Assembly: GCA_015655015.1 (NCBI GenBank)
Contig: JAATFV010000017.1
Span: forward strand, 1-45,545
DNA: 45,545 nucleotides
Direction of reading: 5' to 3'
Source of the DNA: Chitinophagales bacterium
GTDB taxonomy: Bacteria; Bacteroidota; Bacteroidia; Chitinophagales; Chitinophagaceae
Shown here: in pieces, positions 1 to 7,614 of the stretch
How the letters are laid out: the number at the start of each line of letters is the position of its first letter
Numbering within the stretch: position 1 is the stretch's first letter
The notes under the pieces: model-generated
Seen by the model: the letters and a program-made list of their open reading frames with translations, nothing else
Told to the model about the DNA's origin: nothing
Database searches by the model: none
Made by a program: the position numbers and the translations under genes

Positions 1-2412
1 CTGAAAAACTCCGGATTGGCACAGAGCAGCCCCTGGTACGGCAGCGGAGCCAGTCCCGTGCTGCCTGATTATATTATCGCAAGACAGAGTGGCGGACAGC
101 TGATCGTTCCCGCCGGCGATCCGGCCGCTGATCCTTCCCTATACAATATCTCTTCCTACCGCATCTATAAGACCGACAAAACCGGTACGGATTGGTGGCG
201 GGCTATGATGGGAACGGCTTTCAGCCAGAATCACCAGCTCTCGCTGAGCGGCGCCACGGATAAAAGTAATTACGCCCTTTCCTTTAATTATTTCGACAAT
301 AAAGGAATTGTGCTGGGGACCTATTACCGGCGTTATTCGCTCCGCGTAAATACCGAGTTCAAACCCGCCAAATGGATGAAGATCGGAGAGAACATGCAGT
401 TCTCCTACAGCCAGGGCAATACGATCACCGGGCAGAACAATCATAACCCGCAGGGCCTGATTGCGGACCTGTATCAACGCAGCCCGATGATGCCGATGTA
501 CGATATCGCCGGGAACTATTCCGGGCCTAAGAATATCGCGAGCAGTGTGGCGTTTCAACCGGGAGGCAACAACCCTGTTTTTAGCCAGGATAATGTCATG
601 AAGAACAATCACGGCTACAATGGTGGCATCATCGGATCTGCTTACCTGGACATAGAGCCGATGAAAGGTCTGGTGTTCGAAACAAAAATAGGGTTGCAAT
701 TCTATAACAATAGCTACCGGTATTTCACGGACACACTGCCGCAGAATGTATTTACGGCGCCCTATAATTCTTTCTCGGAAGGAGGCGGCTGGAGCACGGA
801 TTGGAGATGGACCAATAAGTTATCCTATGATATTCGAATCAATAATATTCATAAGATCAGCGCTTTTGTCGCCTATGAAGCCAGACAGTATGTCTCCCGT
901 GGTTATGGCGGCAGTACGCCGAGATTGCCATACACGAACCCTCCGAATCTTGGCTTAGGCAACGGGGCCCCGGTAGATACCACAGGCGGCGTCTTTAATT
1001 CGGTAACGGATAACGGAGCGATCGGCGGATCTACCAATGTTTCGATTTTCGGAAATGTCAACTATTCCCTGCTGGACAAATACCTGTTTAGTTTTGTGGG
1101 GAGGCGGGATGGCTCTTCCCAATTCGGCTCGCTGAGCAAATACGGTACTTTTCTATCTTACAGCGCCGGCTGGAGGCTCTCGAAAGAAAAATTCATGGAT
1201 CCGGTCACCTGGGTGAACGACCTGAAATTACGGGCGGCTGTCGGCAGCAATGGGAATGACGCTATTCCTAACGGCCTCTATCAGAATTTGTATTCTGTAG
1301 ACACCTATGTCAGCAGTTATGACCTGGGAGGAACCAATACCTCCGCCATGACGGGCGTCGGCTTGTATCAGTGGGGCAACCCTCATATTCACTGGGAGAA
1401 CAACAAAACAACGAATATTGGTTTTGACGCGACTTTGTTCAACAACAGGCTTACCATGGCCTTTAGCTGGTTCAACCGGCAGACGAAAGACCTGCTGGCC
1501 GTAGTCCCTATTCTCGGGTTACAGGGGGATGCGCTGGCCCCTTATCAGAATATCATGAAATTCTCCAATAAAGGTGTAGAGCTGGAGCTGGGATATAGCA
1601 ATAATATAGGAAAGCTGCGGTACGAAATGGGCCTCAATTTTTCTACCTATCGGAATAAAGTGGAATATATCGCCGGTGATTCGACCAACTACCTGGACGG
1701 GGGCGCCTATGCGCCCACCCACTTTGCATTGACCCGCAGTGTAGTAGGACGTCCCGTTTCCAGCTTCTTTGGGCTGATACAGAACGGCATCTTTCAGAGC
1801 GGCGATGATTACACCAAATATGGCGTGACGGAAGACGGGCTCGATGCTACGAATGCGGCCGGACATTTTAAGTTCGTAGATGTTAATAAGGATGGCAAGA
1901 TCGATAACAACGACCGGGCCTTTATCGGCAGCCCCCATCCCAAATTCATCTATGGATATACGCTGAATCTTTACTATGGCAATTTTGACCTCGGTGTCTT
2001 TTTGCAGGGCGTATATGGCAACAAGATATTCAATTACTGGCGGGCCTTTTCCCGGTGGCCCGGTGAGCTGGGCGCCGGCTCGAACGATACCTGGAGCACC
2101 ACCAATACCAATGCGAAGCTGCCCATCTGGACCAACGGCACCAATCTGGACCAGAACCCTTCCACTTTTTTCGTAGAGAGCGGTTCCTATCTCCGGGTGA
2201 AAAGCCTGCAGCTGGGCTATAATTTTCCGAAGAACAGGGCATTCAACCACCTTCGTATTTACATACAGGGTTATAATTTATGGACGGCTGCCAAATACAC
2301 CGGGATCGATCCGGAGGTCAGCTCGGGTTCCCCTGGCAACGCTGGCGTGGACCTCGGCGGAAACTATCCTATTTCCCGAAAATTCGTGGTGGGCCTGAAT
2401 TTCGGATTGTAA
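1..2412 (+). CDS. SusC/RagA-type TonB-linked outer membrane transporter, 5' truncated by window
   Basis: This is the C-terminal 803 residues of a SusC-family TonB-dependent transporter, the outer-membrane barrel that imports oligosaccharides captured by its SusD lid. The reading frame is open from base 1, so the gene begins upstream; full-length relatives have about 1000-1100 residues, so the signal peptide, carboxypeptidase-like domain and most of the plug are missing. The visible part has the aromatic-rich alternating barrel strands, a DVNKDGKIDNNDR calcium-binding-like loop typical of SusC, and the closing strand ending in VVGLNFGL. A TTG at base 16 is in frame but is not the real start. 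SusD follows after 25 bases, so the two are almost surely co-transcribed. The substrate is inferred only from neighbours. Confidence 0.95.
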   Translation: MKNSGLAQSSPWYGSGASPVLPDYIIARQSGGQLIVPAGDPAADPSLYNISSYRIYKTDKTGTDWWRAMMGTAFSQNHQLSLSGATDKSNYALSFNYFDNKGIVLGTYYRRYSLRVNTEFKPAKWMKIGENMQFSYSQGNTITGQNNHNPQGLIADLYQRSPMMPMYDIAGNYSGPKNIASSVAFQPGGNNPVFSQDNVMKNNHGYNGGIIGSAYLDIEPMKGLVFETKIGLQFYNNSYRYFTDTLPQNVFTAPYNSFSEGGGWSTDWRWTNKLSYDIRINNIHKISAFVAYEARQYVSRGYGGSTPRLPYTNPPNLGLGNGAPVDTTGGVFNSVTDNGAIGGSTNVSIFGNVNYSLLDKYLFSFVGRRDGSSQFGSLSKYGTFLSYSAGWRLSKEKFMDPVTWVNDLKLRAAVGSNGNDAIPNGLYQNLYSVDTYVSSYDLGGTNTSAMTGVGLYQWGNPHIHWENNKTTNIGFDATLFNNRLTMAFSWFNRQTKDLLAVVPILGLQGDALAPYQNIMKFSNKGVELELGYSNNIGKLRYEMGLNFSTYRNKVEYIAGDSTNYLDGGAYAPTHFALTRSVVGRPVSSFFGLIQNGIFQSGDDYTKYGVTEDGLDATNAAGHFKFVDVNKDGKIDNNDRAFIGSPHPKFIYGYTLNLYYGNFDLGVFLQGVYGNKIFNYWRAFSRWPGELGAGSNDTWSTTNTNAKLPIWTNGTNLDQNPSTFFVESGSYLRVKSLQLGYNFPKNRAFNHLRIYIQGYNLWTAAKYTGIDPEVSSGSPGNAGVDLGGNYPISRKFVVGLNFGL

Positions 2413-2437
2413 TATCTACTACTAAATTATTTGTTAT

Positions 2438-4231
2438 ATGAAACGCTTATCATTTTTTGCCTGCTTACTGATCTTGCTGGCGGGGGCCTGTAAGAAAAGT
2501 TTTTTGAACGTCGACGCTCCCAATACCGTAACGGTGGATGCCCTTGCCAATAAAACCGGCGTTCAACAGCTCTTAGTGGGGACCTATCACGATATTACGG
2601 GTCTGACCATCCACTCCGGCTGGTGGAGCACTTCCGGCACCAATTGGGTGTATGGCGATATTACTTCAGGCGATGCTTACCGGGGCGGTAGCAATGACGG
2701 CACTGATGGCATTACGATCGAGCACTTTCAGACGCTGTCCACAACGGGTTTTGTTTACGACAAATGGCGTTCTGTTTACGATGGGGTTTCCCACGCCAAT
2801 GCCGTTATCCTGGCCGCTGCTGCCGCCAATGATATGACGGATGATGAGAAGCTGCTCGCCACTGCCGAAGCCCGTTTCCTGCGCGGTCACTTTCATTTCG
2901 ACGCCAAGAAGATGTGGAATATGGTTCCCTTTATCGATGAGACGGTCACTGATTTCAAAGTAGCCAATACGGAAAATATCTGGCCCAGGATCGAAGCCGA
3001 TTTTCGTTTTGCTTTCGACCATTTACCTGCTAAACAGCCTTTAAAAGGGCAGGCCAACAAATGGGCAGCAGCCTGTTACCTTGCCAAATGTTATCTATTC
3101 GAAAAGAATTTTACGGCAGCTAAGGTTTTGCTGGATTCCATCATCCCGCCATCTTACGGCGGCCATGGGAATGGCGTCAATTCACAAGGCAACCCTTATG
3201 CACTGTCTGTAAATTTCGATGATAATTTCAACGCTGCTACGGAGAACAATCCCGAGCAGGTCTTTCAGATAGAGTTTTCTGTGAACGATGGTTCCAATGG
3301 AGGCAATGAAAATATAGGTGAATCGGCTAACACGCCCAATTTTTATCCCATCAGCAGTTTTGGCACCACCTGGAAACAGCCCACCTTTAATCTCGTCAAT
3401 GCGTTCAAGACAGACGCCAATGGCCTGCCGATGCTGGATACCTTCAACGTTACGAATATGACCAATGACGAGAACGTCAGCGGTGACGATCTGACATACT
3501 CTACTTACCAGGGAACAGTCGATCCCCGTCTCGACTGGACCGTTGGCCGCAGGGGAGTGCCTTACCTGGACTGGGCTTCCCCCAGTTATTTCGGCGCTAA
3601 CGCTACTGGTTACTCATCCTATCCCAGTTCCGATCCCAATTACGGCTGGATCAACGACCGTAACTTCGGAGGTCCCTATTCTCCGGTCAAGAACAACTAC
3701 CGGGCCAGCCAGGTAGGTCTTTACAGCGATTATTATGCGCAGGGATATTTATTGGGCAGCGCCGTTAACTATAGCATCATTCGTTTTGCGGACGTACTCT
3801 TATGGGCAGCGGAATGTGAAGTAGAAATAGGCGACCTCAACAGGGCGCGGGCATTGGTGAATTATGTACGCAACCGGGCAAAAACGGGACGAATGGTGGA
3901 AGTGGCCTATGATTATATCGGTAATTACCTGCCTTCTGCCAACTATTCCATCGACATCTATAATACAGCCTGGGCCGACCAGACGATGGCGCGTAACGCG
4001 GTTCGTTTTGAAAGAAGGCTGGAACTGGCGCTTGAAGGCCATCGTTTCTTCGATCTGGTCCGTTGGGGCATTGCCGCTGACTATATAACGACTTACCTTA
4101 CGAAGGAGAAGGACAGGCTTCCCAATAACCTGAAAGGCGTTGCATTCAAGGCTAATCAGTACGAATATTTTCCTATCCCACAGCAGGAAATCGATCTGGA
4201 TCCTAAACTAAAACAAAATCCCGGTTATTAG
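2438..4231 (+). CDS. SusD/RagB family glycan-binding outer membrane lipoprotein
   Basis: A 597-residue SusD-type surface lipoprotein that binds glycan at the cell surface and caps the SusC barrel. The N-terminus is a lipoprotein signal peptide with lipobox LAGAC (Cys18). TPR-like helices follow (ATAEARFLRGHFHFDAKKMW around residues 142-161), and the C-terminal region carries the usual SusD features: RFADVLLWAAECEVEIG, RFERRLELALEGHRFFDLVRWG, and the ending QNPGY. The start ATG lies 25 bases after the SusC stop. The downstream beta-helix gene starts 15 bases after the stop, so this is one operon. The pair defines the start of the first PUL. Confidence 0.95.
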   Translation: MKRLSFFACLLILLAGACKKSFLNVDAPNTVTVDALANKTGVQQLLVGTYHDITGLTIHSGWWSTSGTNWVYGDITSGDAYRGGSNDGTDGITIEHFQTLSTTGFVYDKWRSVYDGVSHANAVILAAAAANDMTDDEKLLATAEARFLRGHFHFDAKKMWNMVPFIDETVTDFKVANTENIWPRIEADFRFAFDHLPAKQPLKGQANKWAAACYLAKCYLFEKNFTAAKVLLDSIIPPSYGGHGNGVNSQGNPYALSVNFDDNFNAATENNPEQVFQIEFSVNDGSNGGNENIGESANTPNFYPISSFGTTWKQPTFNLVNAFKTDANGLPMLDTFNVTNMTNDENVSGDDLTYSTYQGTVDPRLDWTVGRRGVPYLDWASPSYFGANATGYSSYPSSDPNYGWINDRNFGGPYSPVKNNYRASQVGLYSDYYAQGYLLGSAVNYSIIRFADVLLWAAECEVEIGDLNRARALVNYVRNRAKTGRMVEVAYDYIGNYLPSANYSIDIYNTAWADQTMARNAVRFERRLELALEGHRFFDLVRWGIAADYITTYLTKEKDRLPNNLKGVAFKANQYEYFPIPQQEIDLDPKLKQNPGY

Positions 4232-4246
4232 CGGGCGCGGTACAAA

Positions 4247-5503
4247 ATGAACTATTTAATTCTAAGTTATTGCCTGTCATTTCTCTTCACAGGCGGGGCT
4301 TCGGGCCATAGCTATTTTCTCAGCTCCTCCGGCAATGACGGAGACAAAGGGTCGAAAGCCCATCCCTGGAGAACGATCAACCGGCTGAACGCTGTTCGTT
4401 TACACCCCGGCGACACCGTATTCCTGCAGGCCGGCCAGACCTTCGAGGGCAGCCTGGATATCAAGGCCGCAAGCAGCGGCACCAGGGAGCATCCCGTCGT
4501 GATCACATCCTACGGAAAGGGAAAGGCGGTGATCAATTCCGGCGACCGGTATGCCATCGGGCTTTACCAGGCGAAGTATATTTCGATCACGGATCTGCAA
4601 TTGGCAGGCTCGGGCCGAAAGAACGGTAATAAAGAGAATGGATTGGCCATTAATAACTGCCATCATATTACGGCGGACAGCCTGGATATAAAAGGTTTTC
4701 AGAAAGCAGGGGCCTATGTTTACCAATCGGCTTATGTGAAGATAAGCCGGGTGTATGCGTATGAAAATGGCTATGCGGGGATCTCCGTCGAAGGCGCTTA
4801 TGGTAAAAGGGATTGCCATCATATCCATATTACGCATTGCCTGGCGGAGAACAATCCCGGCGATCCCTCCAACCTGACAAACCATAGCGGCAACGGCATT
4901 ATCGTGGGTTATAGCCGGGCCATTACCATTGAACAATGCACGGCTACCAACAATGGCTGGGATATGCCGAGGATCGGGAACGGGCCGGTGGGTATCTGGG
5001 CCTATGAGTCGGACACGGTGCTCATCGAACATTGCATCTCCTACCGGAATAAAACGGCCAAAGGCGGGGATGATGGCGGGGGCTATGACCTGGATGGCGG
5101 GGTCACGCATTCTACCATCCGGTATTGCCTTTCATATGAGAATGAAGGCAGCGGGTTTGGTCTCTTCCAATATACGGGCGCCCGCCCCTGGTTTGATAAT
5201 AGCATCCATGATTGTGTCAGCCAGAATGATGGACTGGTCTCCCCTGCAAGGGCGGGTGTCTTTATCTGGAACAGCTCCCGGGATCCTGATCAGCTAAAGA
5301 ATTGTTCGTTCTATAATAATATCATCTATAACACGAAGGGGGCGGCCATCAGTTTTGCCCGGGAGGGAGAACACAGCAGATTCAAGTTCTATAACAACGC
5401 TTTTATAGCCGCGGATAGCCTTATTAAAGGGAAGAAGGGGCCTGACGATGTTTTTGAGAACAATCATTGGACGGGGGTGCTGCCGGATGACTCTTTTCAT
5501 TGA
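4247..5503 (+). CDS. Secreted right-handed parallel beta-helix protein (possible polysaccharide lyase or hydrolase)
   Basis: A 418-residue exported protein. A signal peptide covers about residues 1-20, then comes the N-terminal cap typical of right-handed parallel beta-helix proteins (YFLSSSGNDGDKGSKAHPWRTINRLN). Repeated coils rich in His, Asn and Gly follow, such as NGLAINNCHHITADSLDIKG and GNGIIVGYSRAITIEQC, each about 22-25 residues. This fold is shared by pectate lyases, rhamnogalacturonan-active enzymes, alginate epimerases and some glycoside hydrolases. I cannot see a diagnostic active site that assigns one. Its place between SusD and two glycosidases suggests attack on a pectin-like or galactan-type side chain, which is inference. 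A degenerate tandem repeat lies just downstream. Confidence 0.75.
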   Translation: MNYLILSYCLSFLFTGGASGHSYFLSSSGNDGDKGSKAHPWRTINRLNAVRLHPGDTVFLQAGQTFEGSLDIKAASSGTREHPVVITSYGKGKAVINSGDRYAIGLYQAKYISITDLQLAGSGRKNGNKENGLAINNCHHITADSLDIKGFQKAGAYVYQSAYVKISRVYAYENGYAGISVEGAYGKRDCHHIHITHCLAENNPGDPSNLTNHSGNGIIVGYSRAITIEQCTATNNGWDMPRIGNGPVGIWAYESDTVLIEHCISYRNKTAKGGDDGGGYDLDGGVTHSTIRYCLSYENEGSGFGLFQYTGARPWFDNSIHDCVSQNDGLVSPARAGVFIWNSSRDPDQLKNCSFYNNIIYNTKGAAISFAREGEHSRFKFYNNAFIAADSLIKGKKGPDDVFENNHWTGVLPDDSFH

Positions 5504-5539
5504 AGCGCCCATGACCTTTAAGACAGGGGCAGCTCTGCT

Positions 5540-5649
5540 ATGAAGATGGGGAAGATTCTATATGGAGATGGGAAGACTCTATATGAAGATGAGAAGCTTT
5601 GTTCGAAGATAGAAGCTTTGTTCGAAGATAGAGGCTCTGTTTGAAGATG
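5540..5649. repeat. Degenerate tandem repeat, five units of 19-22 bp plus a partial
   Basis: Units read ATGAAGATGGGGAAGATTCT.. (5540-5561), a near copy at 5562-5582, another at 5583-5604, then two shorter copies, GAAGATAGAAGCTTTGTTC (5605-5623) and GAAGATAGAGGCTCTGTTT (5624-5642), ending in GAAGATG. Unit lengths of 22, 21, 22, 19 and 19 are not multiples of three, so this is not a coding repeat. It fills most of the 166-base gap between the beta-helix gene and the GH36-like gene. Confidence 0.85.
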
Positions 5650-5669
5650 TACTAATAAATCTAAGACAA

Positions 5670-7595
5670 ATGCAGAGACGGAGATTTATTCGGCAGGCGG
5701 CAGGTTTTGGCCTGGCAAGCCATTCGTTGGTGGAGATCCTGAAAGACTACACACCGGATGGGACGGCTGTACGGGGAAAAAGGCCGCCTGATGCGGAGAA
5801 TGCAGCTGTTATGCCGGATGGGGCTTCTGCGTCGGATCTTGTTGGCTTAAAGCTGACCGGTCCCCGCCAGCCGGTATTCGTGTACAATAACTGGTCGGCC
5901 TACGACGAACTATCGGATAAAGTGGTGCAGACGGAAGCGCTGGCGATGCGGGAGATGGACGAGCTCCTCCGGCTGCGCAAGAGCGGCGTACAGATCGATT
6001 ATTATGTAATGGATGCTTTCTGGTTTGACAAATGGGGCGGTTACCGAACCTGGCACAGGGAGCACTGGCCGGCCGGTCCGGACAAATGGCTGAAGGCCTG
6101 CAGGGATCATCATATCCTTCCGGGCATGTGGTTCTCTTCCAACCTGATCGCCACACACGATGGCCGTTTCCTGGAGCCGGCGCCTGAATGGAAGGACTCG
6201 GTGGGCGCCGACCCGAATATCCTTTCTTTGTTCGAAGGCGGCTATCTTTCACACCTGGCAGGCACCCTGCAATTATGGTACGACAAAGGAGTACGGTTAT
6301 TCAAATTCTACTTTGCCTATTTCGAGGCGGCGACGCCGGCGGGTAAGGACCAATTCACTCCCGAAGAAATTAAAGAGAAGAATAAAACGGCTTTCAGGGG
6401 CATGCTGCAGCGCTTCCGGGAGCGGAACCCGGAAGTGCTGATCACCGGTTACAACGGATTTGGCGGAGACATGGAAAATACATTTACTCCTTTCCGTAAG
6501 ACGGTAGATCATCGCTGGCTGGATGTCTTTGACACTTTGTATTGCGGTGACCCGCGCTTCTCCGATGTGCCAATGATGAATAGCTGGCGTTCGCAGGATA
6601 CTTATTCCGATCATATGGTGCGGCAGTTCGAATTCAACGGTCTTCCTTTACGGCGGATCGATAACTGCGGCTTTATGATTGGCAAAACCGGCACCTGTTA
6701 TTACAGGGGAGTCCAGGCCTGGAAAGGAGCGCTCCTGCTGGAGTTGGCGAGGGGCGGATGGATGAATGTCTTTCACGGTAACCTGGAGCTGCTGGAGGAG
6801 GCCGATGCGAAATGGTTTGCAAGAGCACAGGATCTGTATCATGGTTTACAAAATCTGGACGGGATGAGCACTTTCGGGGCAGTGCCGGGGGAAGGGAGAG
6901 GGTATGGGTTTAAAGCGGCGGGGCCGGCGGGCTCCATGTATACGGTGGTGAATCCTTCACAGGACCGGTCGGTCATTGATCTTCCCGGGTGGGAAAAGAG
7001 CGCCTCCGGGTTGCAGGAAGGGCCTCCGGGGAGAAAGAAGACCGCTTCCGGGTACCGAATCCTGTATGCCGACGGAGGTTACACGCCTTCGATAAAAGAA
7101 GGTGGCATTGAATTAGGTCCGGAGCAGCTGGCGGTGGTGGGCACTGGTGAGTATGCCCGTCCGGCGTATGACCTTGGAAGGGATGAGACGATCCGGATTC
7201 CGGCGAACCAGAAGAAGGTGGAGCTGGCTTTTACGCAGAAGGCTAAAAATACGATTGTAAGTGCCCCCCTGGATATGCGTGTTATGCCCGGAAAGGACCT
7301 GCGCATCTTCCTGCAGCAATACGGATCGGATGGTTTTCCTATCCGTAGCTGGGGCGGCGCTCCCCCTGATGGTCAAAAGATGGATGCCCTTTTGAAGATC
7401 CGGGTTAAACAAGCGGGAAAAGAGCTTCCCCTGTATAAGGAATATGACAAGATGATCTGGAGCGGCCTGTCCTGGGGAGCAGCGGAACTGCGGCAGGGAA
7501 GTTTTGATCCGTCCCTTCCCGTGGAGATTGAATGTCAGTCCATGGAAAAAGGAGAGGTACGGCTGGAAGGACGGGTGTATGCGATAGGGTATTAA
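5670..7595 (+). CDS. GH36-like (melibiase superfamily) TIM-barrel protein with twin-Arg type signal; nucleophile Asp apparently replaced
   Basis: A 641-residue protein with an N-terminal RRRFIRQAA segment resembling a twin-arginine signal. From about residue 68 it follows the GH36/GH27 alpha-galactosidase layout: VYNNWSAYDE (70-79), then YYVMDAFWFDKWGG (111-124), then LPGMWFSS (150-157). The strand that normally carries the nucleophile as K-x-D reads KFYFAYFEA, with Tyr214 (TAC at 6309-6311) where Asp (GAC/GAT) is expected. A Cys-Gly-Asp segment and a DNCGFMIG segment follow, and a beta-sandwich tail fills residues 400-641. The product may be an alpha-galactosidase-like hydrolase, a divergent family with another catalytic residue, or a non-catalytic binder. 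GH35 follows after 19 bases in the same operon. The start choice follows the RR signal. Confidence 0.65.
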   Translation: MQRRRFIRQAAGFGLASHSLVEILKDYTPDGTAVRGKRPPDAENAAVMPDGASASDLVGLKLTGPRQPVFVYNNWSAYDELSDKVVQTEALAMREMDELLRLRKSGVQIDYYVMDAFWFDKWGGYRTWHREHWPAGPDKWLKACRDHHILPGMWFSSNLIATHDGRFLEPAPEWKDSVGADPNILSLFEGGYLSHLAGTLQLWYDKGVRLFKFYFAYFEAATPAGKDQFTPEEIKEKNKTAFRGMLQRFRERNPEVLITGYNGFGGDMENTFTPFRKTVDHRWLDVFDTLYCGDPRFSDVPMMNSWRSQDTYSDHMVRQFEFNGLPLRRIDNCGFMIGKTGTCYYRGVQAWKGALLLELARGGWMNVFHGNLELLEEADAKWFARAQDLYHGLQNLDGMSTFGAVPGEGRGYGFKAAGPAGSMYTVVNPSQDRSVIDLPGWEKSASGLQEGPPGRKKTASGYRILYADGGYTPSIKEGGIELGPEQLAVVGTGEYARPAYDLGRDETIRIPANQKKVELAFTQKAKNTIVSAPLDMRVMPGKDLRIFLQQYGSDGFPIRSWGGAPPDGQKMDALLKIRVKQAGKELPLYKEYDKMIWSGLSWGAAELRQGSFDPSLPVEIECQSMEKGEVRLEGRVYAIGY

Positions 7596-7614
7596 TCAAT
7601 TCAAGATTCTGTAC

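Noticed and set aside
1519..2250. 243-codon open frame on the - strand
   Set aside because: It lies wholly inside SusC on the other strand, with no start context or recognisable domain.
5540..5649. Possible CRISPR array
   Set aside because: The repeats abut directly with no spacers and vary in length, so this is a plain tandem repeat.
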